Assembly: GCA_017447865.1 (NCBI GenBank)
Contig: JAFSMO010000016.1
Location: forward strand, 62,001 to 126,000
From: Thermoguttaceae bacterium
GTDB taxonomy: Bacteria > Planctomycetota > Planctomycetia > Pirellulales > Thermoguttaceae
Reading direction: 5' to 3'
Length of the DNA: 64,000 bases
Positions 17,408 to 28,142 of the stretch are shown here, piece after piece (positions within the stretch are counted from its first letter, which is position 1; the number at the start of each line of letters is the position of its first letter). A program made the position numbers and the translations under genes. The notes under the pieces were generated by a model. That model worked only from the letters and a program-made list of their open reading frames with translations, was not told where the DNA came from and searched no databases.

Positions 17408-18730
17408 ATGACGATTTCACGCCGTAATTTACTCAAACTCACCGCCGCGGCGGTTTCCGTTCCCGCGTTCCTCCCGGTCGCTTTCGGGCAGGACGCCCCC
17501 AACTCCCGGCTTCGGGTCGGGGCGATCGGCGTCGGCGGACGCGGAACCTACGACGCGGGCCTGCATGCGCAGCACGCCGAGCTGGTCGCGATCGCCGACC
17601 TTGATAAAACCCACGCGGCCGCCGCAAACCAGCAGATCTGCGCGGGCAAAGCCGAGGAACTGACCGACTACCGCCGCATTCTGGACCGTTCCGACGTGGA
17701 CGTGGTTTGCATCGCTACGCCCGACCACTGGCACACGAAAATCTGCCTCGACGCGCTGGCCGCCGGGAAGCACGTCTTCTGCGAGAAGCCGCTCACGCTG
17801 ACGATCCGCGAGAATCAGGTCCTCCGCGAGGCGGTGAAGGCCCGGCCGAAACAGGTCATGGCGGTCGGGACCCAGCGCCGGTGCGAGATCCCGCGCTTCA
17901 CCCGGGCGGTCAACATGGTGCACCAGGGCATTTTGGGCAAGATCCAGCGCGTGGTCGTAAGCCTCGGCAAACCGCCGTACGTGACCGTCGCCCCGCCGAA
18001 GGACCAGCGTTTCAAAGTGGTTCCGGTCCCGCCCGAGTTCGACTGGAACACGTGGCAGGGTCAGGCGCCTGAATTCCCGTACATGAAGGAACGCGCGCAC
18101 TCCACCTTCCGCGGCTGGTTCGAGTACGCCGGCGGGAAAGTCACCGACTGGGGCGCGCATTTCCTCGACACGGCGCTCTGGGCGCTGGGAGAAGACCGCC
18201 CCGGCCGCGGGATCGTCTGGGTCGATCCGTCCGACTGCAATTTCCCGCTCCCGATGAAGGACGGCTTCCCGACCGAGTTCGACTACTGCAACGTCCCGTA
18301 CGACTTTTACGTCAAGATGAAGACCCTCGGCGGGATCCCGGTCGACATCGAGACGCGGCTGGATAACGGAATCCTCTTTGAAGGCGAGCGCGGCCGCATC
18401 TTCGTCAACTGCGGCAAGATCACCGGCAAGCCGATCGAGGAGGAGTGGGACAAAGAATACTACGGAGAAAGCGAGCTCCGCCGGATTTTCAAGGGCAAGC
18501 CAGTGACGGACCACATGACCAACTTCTACAGCTGCATCCGCGACGGCGGCGAGCCGGTTTCGGACGTTTTCAGCCACATTCAGACCATGACCGCCCTGCA
18601 CGTTATTAATATTGCGATGCGGCTGGGCCGGACCATGACGTGGGACCCGCAGGTCGAACGTTTCCCGGAAGACGCGCAGGCCAACACGTTCCTGACCCGT
18701 GAGCAGCGCAAGGGGTTTGAAGTCTGCTAA
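17408..18730 (+). CDS. Gfo/Idh/MocA oxidoreductase with Tat signal
   Basis: A 440-residue NAD(P)-dependent oxidoreductase of the Gfo/Idh/MocA family, likely acting on a sugar or sugar-derived substrate. The N-terminus carries a twin-arginine motif (ISRRNLLKL) and a hydrophobic stretch ending in AFG, so it is exported folded with its cofactor. The Rossmann motif GAIGVGGRG and the family EKP motif (CEKPLT near residue 127) are present. AAAGGA lies upstream of the ATG. It closes the operon with the glycoside hydrolase and the DUF4838 protein. Such exported members are abundant in planctomycetes and may serve an oxidative glycan-processing route, which is inferred. Confidence 0.9.
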   Translation: MTISRRNLLKLTAAAVSVPAFLPVAFGQDAPNSRLRVGAIGVGGRGTYDAGLHAQHAELVAIADLDKTHAAAANQQICAGKAEELTDYRRILDRSDVDVVCIATPDHWHTKICLDALAAGKHVFCEKPLTLTIRENQVLREAVKARPKQVMAVGTQRRCEIPRFTRAVNMVHQGILGKIQRVVVSLGKPPYVTVAPPKDQRFKVVPVPPEFDWNTWQGQAPEFPYMKERAHSTFRGWFEYAGGKVTDWGAHFLDTALWALGEDRPGRGIVWVDPSDCNFPLPMKDGFPTEFDYCNVPYDFYVKMKTLGGIPVDIETRLDNGILFEGERGRIFVNCGKITGKPIEEEWDKEYYGESELRRIFKGKPVTDHMTNFYSCIRDGGEPVSDVFSHIQTMTALHVINIAMRLGRTMTWDPQVERFPEDAQANTFLTREQRKGFEVC

Positions 18731-18822
18731 GGGGAAAAGCCAGGGAAAAAACGCCGGGCTTCTTCCTGTCCGGCGTGGATTTCCTCGCCCGAAAAAATCT
18801 TACAATTTTATAATTATTCCCA

Positions 18823-18850
18823 TTGACAACTTTTTAATTTCCTATATAAT
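18823..18850 (+). promoter_or_regulatory. Sigma70 promoter of the RND operon
   Basis: TTGACA (18823-18828) and TATAAT (18845-18850) are 16 bp apart in a very AT-rich stretch. An SD-like GGAGAG follows at 18885, 8 nt before the start codon. Confidence 0.8.
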
Positions 18851-18898
18851 ACGTGGTTAAACCATTTTACTCATTTCCTTTTTCGGAGAGATAAGACG

Positions 18899-20479
18899 AT
18901 GCGAAGATCCTTTTCGATGATGATGGCCGCCCTGCTTGCCGTGCAGTGCCTTCTTTTGACTGCGTGCAAAAAAGAGGGGCAGCAGGCCCCCCAGCAAATG
19001 CCCGACATGACGGCGCTGGTGACGGCTGAGACCGTTCAGGAAGACTACGCCCAGACTTGCAAAAAGTACGTCGGAACGTTCGACGCCATCGACACGGTGG
19101 ACGTCGTGGCCCGGGTGCCCGGCAAAATCATGGAGTTCAATGTCCAGGAAGGTAAAGACGTCAAAGCGGGCGAGCAGCTCTTCAAAATCGAAGACGACAC
19201 GTACAAAGCCAACGTCGCAGCCGCCGAAGCCAACGTCGCGAACTGCGAGGCGAACATCGTCGCCAGCGAGGGAAGTCTCGAATCGGCCAAAGCGACCGTG
19301 GACCAGGTCTCGGCCAAGCTGAATTACGCGGTCACGACATTCATCCGCAATGCGCGTCTGTACTGCGGCGAAAACACGGAAATCGTCCCGCTCGCCGACT
19401 CGCTTTCTCCCAACAAAACGATCGATGAATTGCTCCAGGTCGTGGACCAGATCAGCAACCTGGCCCGCCATTTCAAGAACCCGGCCGCCGCCGTCTCGAA
19501 GGACGACTACGAGAACGCCGAGTCCAATCTGCGCGGCGCGATCGCAACGCTTCAGAGCGCCCAGGCCGCCCAAATCTCCGCCGAAGGAAACCTCCAGAGC
19601 GCTAAAGCCGCCCTCGATTCCGCCAAAGCCAAGCTGGATCTGGCGAAAATCGATTTAGGCTACACCGTCGTCACGTCGGACATTGACGGACGCTGCGGCC
19701 GTGCGAAAACCTCGCTGGGGAACTACGTCACCACCGCCAGCGGCGCCTTGCTCACCGTCACGCGGATGAATCCGATCTACGTCCGCTTCTCGATGAGCGA
19801 GCACGACTTCTTCGAGATCTTCGGCTCGCCGGAAGGTCTGAGCAACGGAAACATCAGCATCGAAGTGGAACTCCTGAACAAAACGGCTGGCTCTGAGGAA
19901 GAGGCTCAGCGGTTCCCGATCAAGAAGGACGAAAACGGCAACAATCTCCTCTTCCTCGACAACTCGGTCAACACGAACATGGGCGCGGTTTACCTCTGGG
20001 GAACGTTCGAAAACGATCATAATCTCTTCAATCCCGGCGGTTTGTGCCGCGTGATTTTGAACCATAAAGCCGAGGAAAAGAGCGCGTTCGTCCGTACCAC
20101 CGCGATCCAGCATGACGCACAGGGCACGGCCATTTACGTCGTTGGAAACGGCAACGTCGTGGAACGCCGTCACGTGGAGCTCGGCCCGATCACCAACGGC
20201 CAGCAAACGATCCTTCCAAACGACGACCCGAGCAAAACGCTGCGCGCGGGTGAAGTCGTCGTGACCACCGGCACGCATAAAATCGTCATGATCCCCGGCG
20301 TCCCGACCAAAGTCAAATTCGCCCCGCCGACCGGCCTGAAACCGGAAGACACGCCGAACACGTTCCTCGGGACCGTGGGAGGCGAAGCCGCGCCGGCCGC
20401 ACCGGCCCAGCCCGAAGCAGGGAAACAGTCTCCGAAAGAAGCCCGGAACGTTTCGTCCCGCCCGTCCTCTGAAAGCTGA
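18899..20479 (+). CDS. RND efflux periplasmic adaptor lipoprotein
   Basis: The membrane-fusion (HlyD/AcrA-type) subunit links the inner-membrane RND pump to an outer-membrane channel. The 526 residues begin with a lipoprotein signal ending in the lipobox LTAC (Cys22). Lipoyl-like halves flank a long alpha-helical hairpin (about residues 95-255), rich in Ala, Ser and Lys. The beta-barrel and membrane-proximal domains follow. The hairpin is longer than in AcrA and contains an insert around residues 145-200. The last about 50 residues are Pro/Ala-rich. It lies 12 bp upstream of the pump gene. No TolC-like channel gene is adjacent, so that part must be encoded elsewhere. Confidence 0.92.
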   Translation: MRRSFSMMMAALLAVQCLLLTACKKEGQQAPQQMPDMTALVTAETVQEDYAQTCKKYVGTFDAIDTVDVVARVPGKIMEFNVQEGKDVKAGEQLFKIEDDTYKANVAAAEANVANCEANIVASEGSLESAKATVDQVSAKLNYAVTTFIRNARLYCGENTEIVPLADSLSPNKTIDELLQVVDQISNLARHFKNPAAAVSKDDYENAESNLRGAIATLQSAQAAQISAEGNLQSAKAALDSAKAKLDLAKIDLGYTVVTSDIDGRCGRAKTSLGNYVTTASGALLTVTRMNPIYVRFSMSEHDFFEIFGSPEGLSNGNISIEVELLNKTAGSEEEAQRFPIKKDENGNNLLFLDNSVNTNMGAVYLWGTFENDHNLFNPGGLCRVILNHKAEEKSAFVRTTAIQHDAQGTAIYVVGNGNVVERRHVELGPITNGQQTILPNDDPSKTLRAGEVVVTTGTHKIVMIPGVPTKVKFAPPTGLKPEDTPNTFLGTVGGEAAPAAPAQPEAGKQSPKEARNVSSRPSSES

Positions 20480-20491
20480 AAGGATTGAACG

Positions 20492-23400
20492 ATGATTTCC
20501 GGAATTTTTATTCAACGTCCGAAACTCGCGATCGTCATCAGCCTTCTGCTGATCCTCGCGGGCGTCCTCACCATCCCGAACATGCCGATCTCGGAGTACC
20601 CGGAAGTGGCGCCGCCGCAGATCCAGGTCACGGCCACTTACCCCGGCGCGTCTTCACAGGACATCGCGGACACGGTCGCGGCTCCGATCGAGGCCCAGAT
20701 GAACGGCCTGGAAAAACTCCTTTACTTCAAATCGACTTCGAGTAACACGGGCGTTTACCAGCTGGACGTTTATTTCGAGTACGGCGCGAACAGCGACATT
20801 TCGCAGGTGAACGTTCAGAATGCCGTTTCCCGCGCGGAACCGCTGCTCCCGAGCGAAGTGAAGCAGTACGGCGTGCAGGTCAAGAAACGCTCCTCCGACA
20901 TTTTGTCCGTCTTCTCGTTCGAGGCGGATCAACTGAGCACTCGTGAGCTTGCGTCTTACGTCAAGATCCACATTCTGGACGAAGTCGCCCGCGTCGACGG
21001 GATCAGCGACGTCATGTTCTGGTCGAACGATTACTACAGCATGCGAGTCTGGCTTGACCCCGCGAAAATGGCGGCAATGGGCATTTCCTCGACCGAAGTG
21101 GCCGCCGCGATCCAGGGGCAAAACGTTCAGGCCGCCGCCGGGTCCGTCGGGATCGAGGCCAGTAACGACCTGATGCAGTACAAAATTAACGTCAAAGGCC
21201 GACTGACGACCGCAGAAGAATTCCGCGAAATCGTCGTCCGCGCCGACGGCAAAGGAAACCTCGTGAAGCTGGGCGACATCGCCAACGTTGAGCTGGGTTC
21301 CGAATCCTACGCCGCCCACAGCAAACGAAACGGCAAACCCTGCTGCGCGATCGCGATTTTCCGCACCACCGGCGCCAACGCGCTGGATACGGTGAACGCA
21401 GCCATCGACAGAATCGAAACCCTTCGCCCCGACTTCGAGAAAATGGGGATCGGGTACCGCATCGCGTACAACCCGACGGAGTACATCACGATCGCGCTGA
21501 AAGAGATCGTGCGGACGCTGGGCGAGGCTTTGTTCCTCGTGATCCTCGTGACGTACATTTTCCTCCAGGACTGGCGCGCCACGATCATTCCGGCCATCGC
21601 CATCCCGGTCTCGCTGCTCGGCACCTTCCCGGTCCTGTACGCGCTGGGATTTTCGATCAATACGCTCACCATGTTCGGCATGATCCTCGTGATCGGGTCG
21701 TTAGTAGACGACGCCATCATCGTGGTGGAAAGCGTCATGAGCCACATTGAACAGGGGATGACTCCGCGTGAAGCCACATACAAGAGCATGAGCCAAATCA
21801 CAGGCGCCATCATCGCGACGACGCTCGTGACGCTCGCCATTTACATCCCGATCTGCTTTAACGGCGGTATGGTGGGGGTGATTTACCTCCAGTTCGCCGT
21901 CACGATGAGCATCGCGCTGGTCCTCTCGTCGGTGAACGCGCTTTCGCTGAGCCCGGCCCTTTGCGTGATGATCCTCCGCAAGAAACGGGAACACCACTTT
22001 TCTCTCATGGACGTGATTTTCAAGCCGTTCAACTACGGGCTTGAGAAATTCCGCGGCGCGTTCCTCTTCTTCAGCGGGATCCTGGTACGCCGGACCCTGC
22101 TGACCGTCATCGTTCTGGGCCTGGTTTTGTGGGCGGATGGCCATTTCTTCAGTGTGACCCCGTCCTCTTTCCTCCCGAACGAAGACAAAGGCGCGATCAT
22201 GGTGAACGTCGAGATGGCACCGGGAACCGCGCTTTCCGAAACGTGCCGCATTCTTGACTACCTGAACGATCAGTTCAGCCAGGAACCCTGCGTTTCCAGC
22301 ACGCTGACGGTCGCCGGTTTCGGCATGCTCGCCGGTCAGGGGGAAAACAACGGAATGCTCATCCTCGATTTGCAAAAGTGGGACAAACGAACGACTCCCG
22401 AAACGCAGATCGGCGCCCTCCAGCAGAAGTTCCAGATGATGGCGATGGCGATCCCGGAAGCCCGAATCATGTGCTTCACCCCGCCGGCGATCGTCGGGAT
22501 GGGGGCCACGTCCGGCGCATCATTCATGCTCAGTTCTACCGGAAAAGCGGACCCCGTCACGCTTTCCCAGATGGGCAAAGTGCTCGGCGGTGAGTTAATG
22601 CAGATCGATGACGTTCAGTTCGCCCAGACGACCTACAACGCCGACATGCCGCAGCTGAGGCTGGAAATCGATCGTGAAAAGGCCGAGCTGATGAAAGTCC
22701 CGATCGCCGCGGTTTTCCGAACGCTGCAGAGCCAGCTGGCCTCGTACTACGTCAACGATTTTAATATCAGCGGCTACACGTTCAAGGTCCAGCTTCAGGC
22801 GGCCGCGTCCGAACGAAGCGTCATGGAAGACGTGGAGAATTTGTACATTCCGAACTCGATCGGCGAGATGGTCCCCGTGACGGCCATTGCGAACATTCAC
22901 TACGAAGTGGGTCCGCAGCAGATCATCCGTTTCAACCAGTACATTTCGGCGAGCTTCAACGCCTCGCTCAGGCCGGGAACGATGAAAAGTTCCGGCGAGT
23001 TCATGAAGGAAATCGAGCAGGCGCAGTGCATCCAGCCGAAACCCGGTCAGCCGGCCGAGTATAAGATCAACTGGACCGACATGAGTCTCCAGGAGCACCT
23101 GAACCAGGGGAAAATCGGCAGTTTGCTGGCGATGGCGATCATTTTCGGCTACCTGTTCCTCGTGGCGCAGTACGAGTCGTGGACGATCCCGGCCCCGGTC
23201 ATGCTTTCGGTCTCGGTCGCCATGCTCGGCGCCATGCTCGGTTTGATGTGGTGCCACAAAGACCTGAGCATTTACGCCCAGCTGGGGCTCGTGATGCTCA
23301 TCGGGCTGGCAAGCAAGAACGCCATTTTGATGGTCGAGTTCGCCAAAGAGGAGCACGAAACGCACGGTCTGAACATCACCGACGCGGCCCTTTCCGGCGC

Positions 23401-23677
23401 GAGCCAGCGATTCCGCGCGGTACTCATGACGGCGTTTTCGTTCATCCTCGGCGTGGTTCCGCTTCTCACGGCCACGGGCGCAGGCGCCGCCAGCCGAGTC
23501 GCCATCGGCGTCCCGACGTTCTACGGAATGTTGATCGCCACGGTGTTCGGCATCGCGCTGATCCCGGCCCTTTACGCGGCCTGCCAGCGTATGCGTGAGT
23601 TCACCAAAAGCGGCAGCGACGCACCGGAAGCCCCGAAAGCGCTGGAAACCCCGGCAGAAGCACCGGCAGAGGAATGA
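20492..23677 (+). CDS. RND multidrug efflux pump, HAE-1 (AcrB) type
   Basis: The 1061-residue inner-membrane transporter exports drugs or other hydrophobic compounds using the proton gradient. It has the usual twofold repeat of six transmembrane helices with two large periplasmic loops each. The proton-relay pair Asp406-Asp407 in [12 protein letters not shown] and the TM10 Lys in [13 protein letters not shown] are kept, so it should be active. Length and the N-terminus ([19 protein letters not shown]) fit the hydrophobe/amphiphile efflux group. The C-terminal tail is Ala/Pro/Glu-rich. It is cotranscribed with the adaptor and ends at a strong terminator. Confidence 0.95.
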   Translation: MISGIFIQRPKLAIVISLLLILAGVLTIPNMPISEYPEVAPPQIQVTATYPGASSQDIADTVAAPIEAQMNGLEKLLYFKSTSSNTGVYQLDVYFEYGANSDISQVNVQNAVSRAEPLLPSEVKQYGVQVKKRSSDILSVFSFEADQLSTRELASYVKIHILDEVARVDGISDVMFWSNDYYSMRVWLDPAKMAAMGISSTEVAAAIQGQNVQAAAGSVGIEASNDLMQYKINVKGRLTTAEEFREIVVRADGKGNLVKLGDIANVELGSESYAAHSKRNGKPCCAIAIFRTTGANALDTVNAAIDRIETLRPDFEKMGIGYRIAYNPTEYITIALKEIVRTLGEALFLVILVTYIFLQDWRATIIPAIAIPVSLLGTFPVLYALGFSINTLTMFGMILVIGSLVDDAIIVVESVMSHIEQGMTPREATYKSMSQITGAIIATTLVTLAIYIPICFNGGMVGVIYLQFAVTMSIALVLSSVNALSLSPALCVMILRKKREHHFSLMDVIFKPFNYGLEKFRGAFLFFSGILVRRTLLTVIVLGLVLWADGHFFSVTPSSFLPNEDKGAIMVNVEMAPGTALSETCRILDYLNDQFSQEPCVSSTLTVAGFGMLAGQGENNGMLILDLQKWDKRTTPETQIGALQQKFQMMAMAIPEARIMCFTPPAIVGMGATSGASFMLSSTGKADPVTLSQMGKVLGGELMQIDDVQFAQTTYNADMPQLRLEIDREKAELMKVPIAAVFRTLQSQLASYYVNDFNISGYTFKVQLQAAASERSVMEDVENLYIPNSIGEMVPVTAIANIHYEVGPQQIIRFNQYISASFNASLRPGTMKSSGEFMKEIEQAQCIQPKPGQPAEYKINWTDMSLQEHLNQGKIGSLLAMAIIFGYLFLVAQYESWTIPAPVMLSVSVAMLGAMLGLMWCHKDLSIYAQLGLVMLIGLASKNAILMVEFAKEEHETHGLNITDAALSGASQRFRAVLMTAFSFILGVVPLLTATGAGAASRVAIGVPTFYGMLIATVFGIALIPALYAACQRMREFTKSGSDAPEAPKALETPAEAPAEE

Positions 23678-23700
23678 GTTAAGCCGGTAAAGTTTTAAGA

Positions 23701-23749
23701 AAACGCAACGCAGCGGCCAACAAAACGCGGTCACTGCGTTGCGTTTTTT
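23701..23749 (+). terminator. Terminator of the RND operon
   Basis: A perfect 13-bp stem (23701-23713 with 23734-23746), loop of 20 nt, runs straight into a T tract at 23744-23749. Confidence 0.9.
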
Positions 23750-23843
23750 CTCTCACGCCCAGAAAAAATGGGCCGTTTAAGCCTTTCTTCTGGAAAAATT
23801 TCCACTTTTTCTCATAATTTCTGAAAAAACCGTCGTTTTGGTC

Positions 23844-23872
23844 TTTACTCAAACCGCAAAATTTGGAATAAT
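23844..23872 (+). promoter_or_regulatory. Possible promoter of the OmpH-like gene
   Basis: TTTACT (23844-23849) and AATAAT (23867-23872) are 17 bp apart, 84 bp before the start codon. The boxes are only partly consensus. Confidence 0.4.
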
Positions 23873-23955
23873 GCCCGCAATGAACGTCACCCTTTGGGGG
23901 GTTGAACGGAGATTTTTTTCGACGCAAAGTCGATTTTCGATTCAAGGAGAATACA

Positions 23956-24705
23956 ATGACGAAATCCAAGTGGATGGTAATTTGCGCAGCGTTGGCCTGC
24001 GGTTTGGTTTTGGCTCTTTCTGTCGTCGCCCAGCAGGGTACTGCTACGACGAATCCTCCGGCGGCCGTGCGTTCCGCTGTCGGGCTGGTTGATGTTGGTC
24101 ACATCATTGACCAGAACGCCACCATTGACAAACAATTGGCCGCGATCAATGAGAAGTACTCCAAACTTCTTCAGGACACCATGAACGACCGTCAGGAAAT
24201 CACCAAGATGCGTGACCTCCTGAACAATTACGACAAAAACTCCGACATTTACCGCGAAACCGAGCAGAAAATGCTCTCCCAACGCGGTGAACTGGAATCC
24301 AAGCAACTCATGCTGATCAAACAGGCCACGGAAGAACGCCTCAAACTGTTCAACTCCGTGTACACGACGATCATGAACCAGGCGGAAGTCGTCGGCGCCC
24401 ACTTCGGAATGAGCATCGTGATGAACTACAACCGTTCCAAGCTGATCGAAGAAGTTCCGCTTCTCACCAATCCGCAGCAGTACGAAGCCTTCTTCGCAAA
24501 CTACGCTCAGGCCGTCGCCATGCGCCCGATCGTTTGGGCCAACGGCAAAACGGTGGACCTGACCTCACTGGTTCTGAACCAGATTCAGAAGGCCGATCCG
24601 TCTTCCATCCGTACGCCCAACACGACGGTGAAAGCCCAGCCTGCCGCGACCAACAGCGCGGTTGGAACGAAAGCCGCCGTCCCGGCTACCACGACCAATC
24701 GTTAA
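23956..24705 (+). CDS. OmpH/Skp-like periplasmic chaperone
   Basis: A 249-residue exported protein of the OmpH/Skp family, which holds unfolded outer-membrane proteins in the periplasm. A signal peptide (about residues 1-28, ending near VVAQQ) is followed by a segment with VGLVDVGHIIDQN, typical of OmpH. A long coiled coil (about residues 55-140, rich in Glu, Gln, Lys and Leu) follows. The C-terminal 60 residues include a Thr/Ala/Pro-rich tail not found in E. coli Skp. The ATG at 23956 is chosen because AAGGAGA lies 5 nt before it. It stands alone with its own terminator. Its presence fits a planctomycete outer membrane, like lpxC downstream. Confidence 0.82.
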   Translation: MTKSKWMVICAALACGLVLALSVVAQQGTATTNPPAAVRSAVGLVDVGHIIDQNATIDKQLAAINEKYSKLLQDTMNDRQEITKMRDLLNNYDKNSDIYRETEQKMLSQRGELESKQLMLIKQATEERLKLFNSVYTTIMNQAEVVGAHFGMSIVMNYNRSKLIEEVPLLTNPQQYEAFFANYAQAVAMRPIVWANGKTVDLTSLVLNQIQKADPSSIRTPNTTVKAQPAATNSAVGTKAAVPATTTNR

Positions 24706-24725
24706 AAAAAAGTAAATTCCGGAAG

Positions 24726-24765
24726 GCCGCAGCGTGATGCGCTCATCTCGCTGCGGTCTTTTTTT
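24726..24765 (+). terminator. Terminator of the OmpH-like gene
   Basis: An 8-bp GC-rich stem (24727-24734 with 24749-24756) is followed by a run of seven T. Confidence 0.88.
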
Positions 24766-24892
24766 GTATGCGGTCGATCTCGTGGCGGCTTTCTGCCAAC
24801 ACTCGAAGGAGACAGAAAAAACTCTTTTTTCGGTCAAACGGGACTTTTTTCTTCCAAAATTACTCTTTTTTAACTTTTTTTTCAAAAAACGC

Positions 24893-24920
24893 TTGCAAAT
24901 CTCACGGCTCCGTGTAAAAT
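24893..24920 (+). promoter_or_regulatory. Probable promoter of the 24968 PEP-CTERM gene
   Basis: TTGCAA (24893-24898) and TAAAAT (24915-24920) are 16 bp apart. A good ribosome-binding site, AAGGAG, follows at 24955-24960, 7 nt before the ATG. Confidence 0.6.
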
Positions 24921-24967
24921 ATTTTATGAAATTGAATACTATTTAAAATAAAAGAAGGAGCAACCTG

Positions 24968-27900
24968 ATGCGTCGTTTTATTTTATGCGCCCTTTTTTCC
25001 TTACTGACGATTGGTTTTGCCGGGATTTCCGCCGCCCAGGTGGACGATACGGGAACGGAAGGAGCAACCGTCACGATCGACGATCTGGCGGTGATCCGAA
25101 CCTCCGACGGTCTGACCGGCTCCGGGAATTTGACCCTCACGACCACCGGCTACACAGCCGGCGACGCGGCGACCTACGGCACGTACCAGTTTAGCACCGG
25201 CGCGAGCACGACCGGCTTCACCGGCGGACTCGTTCTGAACGGCGCCAACGTGGACCTGAACGGAAACGCGCTGACCGTCTCGGGCATCACGACGGACAGC
25301 AACGACAAGATCGCCACCATCACGAACACCGCCGAGACTGCCGCAAATCTGACGTTTTCGCAGAATTTCACCCTCTACGCGGCCGTCACGGGAAACGTGA
25401 ATCTGACGTGGAACCTCAACAATACATCGAACCCGGTGTACACTGCCCTCACGAACACGGCAGGAACCTCACTTTCCAACGGCACGATCGATTTCAAATC
25501 GATCTCCACCGCGAACCCCTTCGGAACCGGAGCGGTCAAGCTGAATAACACAAAAGTCTGCTTCAGCGCGAGCACCGTCACGCAGTCCGTTCCGATGGAA
25601 CTGACCGGCGACTGCTTCTTCCGTCTGGCTTCGGGAGGAAGCGTCAACATTTCCGGCGAGATCAGCGGCTCGGGAAACCTCGTCATTCCGTACGACGGTG
25701 CGAGCTTCACGCTCTCTGGCACTCCGAAAACCTACACGGGTAAAACCGTCATCGGAATTTCGACCTACCACTGGAACAACGCCAGCGCGAAAGCCCAGAT
25801 CACCCTCCAGGCGGCGAACATCCTGCCGGCTACGACCACGTTGGTGATGGGAAGCGACTGCGGCGGAAGCACGCTCGCGATGAATGGCTACTCCCAGACC
25901 ATCAAAGCCCTGGAAGGCGGCGGCGCCATCACGACCGCGACCGGAAAACCCGCCACGCTGACCGTCACCTCGACGGACGTCACCGGCAGTTTCAAGCTTG
26001 GCAACGCCGCGACCCTTGCGCTTCCGGGTGGGGAATACACGCGCCTGACCACTTCCGGCGAAGGAAATCTCTCGTTCAGCGACGACGCGACGATCACCCC
26101 CGGCCCATTAAACTGGGGCGTCACCTCAATCAGCGTAAACGGGGATTACACGACCCCGGCCAACCCGACCGAGTGGACTCTGACTCCGGATAAACTCCTG
26201 GCGAGGACCACCGCCGAATTCCCGAATAATACCACGTACTCCTACCAGGGGATCTTCACCGCGAAGGAAGAAATGACGCTTTCCTTCCTGAAAAACTTCG
26301 ACGATACGGGTCTCGTGTGGATCACGCCCATCAACGAGGACGGCACGCTCGGCACACGAACGACGGCCGTTGCCAGCGGAACGGGCGAAGTCGGAACCAC
26401 TCTGGCTCATGTTTCAGGTTCCACCGCAGCGTGGGACGCCCTGGTCGTCGGGGAAGTCACGCTTTCCCCGGGGAAATGGATCATTGAGGCCCGCGTGGCG
26501 CAAGGCGGCGGTGGCGTTGGAGCGACGTACTCCTACACGCAGGACGGCGCGACCGTTTACGTTCCGGGAATCGCCATAAAAGCCGGCGGAAACGCCACGG
26601 ACCTTGACGGCGTCCCCGAATACAAAGCGCTGAATATTAATGAAAACGGCGAACTGGCCGGCATTTCCAACCTCGTAGCCAGTCACCCCGACACGATCAT
26701 CAGCTCAAACGTCCAGATCGCCGACGGCAAGACGCTCACCATCGACGCCGGGACCAACGCCAAGACGAAAATCTCCGGAGACGTTTCCGGCGCGGGGAGC
26801 AAACTCGTTCTGACGGGCGACAGTACGACCTCCGAAGCCGTGCTTACCGGCGTGAATTCCCACTCCGGCGGCACGACGGTCGAAGTCCCCAAGCTCACGA
26901 TCAACAGTTCGCGGGCACTCGGAACCGGGGCCGTGACGTTCGACGCGCCCAACGGGACGGACGTCGTATTTGACTCCAGCGTGGAAAGCACCGCCGACAA
27001 ATACTGGAAGGAAGGGACCATCGTAAAGGACGGCCTTCAGAAAACCGAAACGCCCGGCTCCCTCATTCCGACCAACCAAACCACGCATACCGCCACGAGC
27101 ATTGGCGGCACCACGACTTGGGCGTACCTTTCGGATGAACTCGTTGCGGACGAAAACTTCACGATGTACTTCAGCAAAACGTTCGATGACGCCGGCTACA
27201 TCAAAGTCACCGACCTGACGGACGACTCCCTGAGCAAAGTGGTCATTGATAATGCCACCTACAACTCCGCGGCGTTCGGGACCTTCGACTTCCAGGAAGG
27301 GCACCACTACGCCATCGACCTGCGCGTCTATAACGGCGGCGGCGGAGCGGGACCGTATAACATCAGCGGCTCCGGCATTCCCAGCGGGATCGGGATCGGC
27401 GCTTCGCTTGAAGGCTTTACGGACGGAGTCGGCAATGATTCGTTCGTCACGCCGTACTTCGACGAGACCGGTGCCCTGCTCGGCTCGCCTCTGCGCGGCG
27501 CCAACCAGACCAACGTTTTCCCGCAGGACATCGTCCTGAATCAGGGCGCTTCGTTCGACGCGTCGCAAGCCAACGTTCAGTTTGACGGCCAGATTTCCGG
27601 CCCGGGCGCGCTGACGCTCAAAAACGGGAGTTACACTCTGACGCACGAAGGAAATTCCGTCGGCGATTTCACGCTGGAAAACGCGACCTACGACGCTTCC
27701 AAGACGAACGGCGTGATGCAGGTGGCGGGCGATCTGACCCTCACCGACTCCGCGATCTCGCTGAGCCTGAACGGGCTGGAATCGGATGAAGGCTGGTCGC
27801 TCTTCAGCGTGGCGGACGGCGGAACTGTGACGATGAACGGCACGAGCTGGACTTTCAACTACGACGGCGTACCAGAAATGGGCGTAAACTCTATTAAGCT

Positions 27901-28120
27901 GATCGACGTGGAAAACCTTCCGGAGAATTTCTGGGAAAGCGCGACGCTGGCGATCACCAACCCCAACGTCCTCGGTTATGTTGCGCTGGACGCGAACGGT
28001 GCGTACCTCGTTTTCGGCGACTCCACCGCGTTGCCGGAACCTGCCGCGTGGCTCCTTCTCCTCTTCGGCGCCGCGGGATTGGGAATCGTTCGGTCACGTA
28101 AAATGAAAATGAAGAAATGA
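24968..28120 (+). CDS. Large PEP-CTERM surface protein with autotransporter-like beta repeats
   Basis: A 1050-residue exported protein. A signal peptide (residues 1 to about 24, ending SAAQ) is followed by Gly/Thr/Asn/Ser-rich beta-strand repeats of the autotransporter-associated kind (GLVLNGANVDLNGN, ISGSGNLVI, VSGAGSKLVLTG). Two related domains of about 140 residues (near 405-540 and 690-840), each with a KNFDDTG or KTFDDAG motif and a Gly-rich GGGGxG turn, interrupt the repeats and look like an internal duplication. The C-terminus is a PEP-CTERM tail: PEPAAW, a hydrophobic segment, then basic SRKMKMKK. This is the second such protein in the window. A structural or matrix role is likely; no enzyme motif is seen. 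Confidence 0.88.
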   Translation: MRRFILCALFSLLTIGFAGISAAQVDDTGTEGATVTIDDLAVIRTSDGLTGSGNLTLTTTGYTAGDAATYGTYQFSTGASTTGFTGGLVLNGANVDLNGNALTVSGITTDSNDKIATITNTAETAANLTFSQNFTLYAAVTGNVNLTWNLNNTSNPVYTALTNTAGTSLSNGTIDFKSISTANPFGTGAVKLNNTKVCFSASTVTQSVPMELTGDCFFRLASGGSVNISGEISGSGNLVIPYDGASFTLSGTPKTYTGKTVIGISTYHWNNASAKAQITLQAANILPATTTLVMGSDCGGSTLAMNGYSQTIKALEGGGAITTATGKPATLTVTSTDVTGSFKLGNAATLALPGGEYTRLTTSGEGNLSFSDDATITPGPLNWGVTSISVNGDYTTPANPTEWTLTPDKLLARTTAEFPNNTTYSYQGIFTAKEEMTLSFLKNFDDTGLVWITPINEDGTLGTRTTAVASGTGEVGTTLAHVSGSTAAWDALVVGEVTLSPGKWIIEARVAQGGGGVGATYSYTQDGATVYVPGIAIKAGGNATDLDGVPEYKALNINENGELAGISNLVASHPDTIISSNVQIADGKTLTIDAGTNAKTKISGDVSGAGSKLVLTGDSTTSEAVLTGVNSHSGGTTVEVPKLTINSSRALGTGAVTFDAPNGTDVVFDSSVESTADKYWKEGTIVKDGLQKTETPGSLIPTNQTTHTATSIGGTTTWAYLSDELVADENFTMYFSKTFDDAGYIKVTDLTDDSLSKVVIDNATYNSAAFGTFDFQEGHHYAIDLRVYNGGGGAGPYNISGSGIPSGIGIGASLEGFTDGVGNDSFVTPYFDETGALLGSPLRGANQTNVFPQDIVLNQGASFDASQANVQFDGQISGPGALTLKNGSYTLTHEGNSVGDFTLENATYDASKTNGVMQVAGDLTLTDSAISLSLNGLESDEGWSLFSVADGGTVTMNGTSWTFNYDGVPEMGVNSIKLIDVENLPENFWESATLAITNPNVLGYVALDANGAYLVFGDSTALPEPAAWLLLLFGAAGLGIVRSRKMKMKK

Positions 28121-28142
28121 AAGGACTCCACTCCATTCTTCA

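Noticed and set aside
18751..18776. 7-bp hairpin after the Gfo/Idh gene considered as a terminator
   Set aside because: No T run follows on the plus strand, so it is too weak to call.
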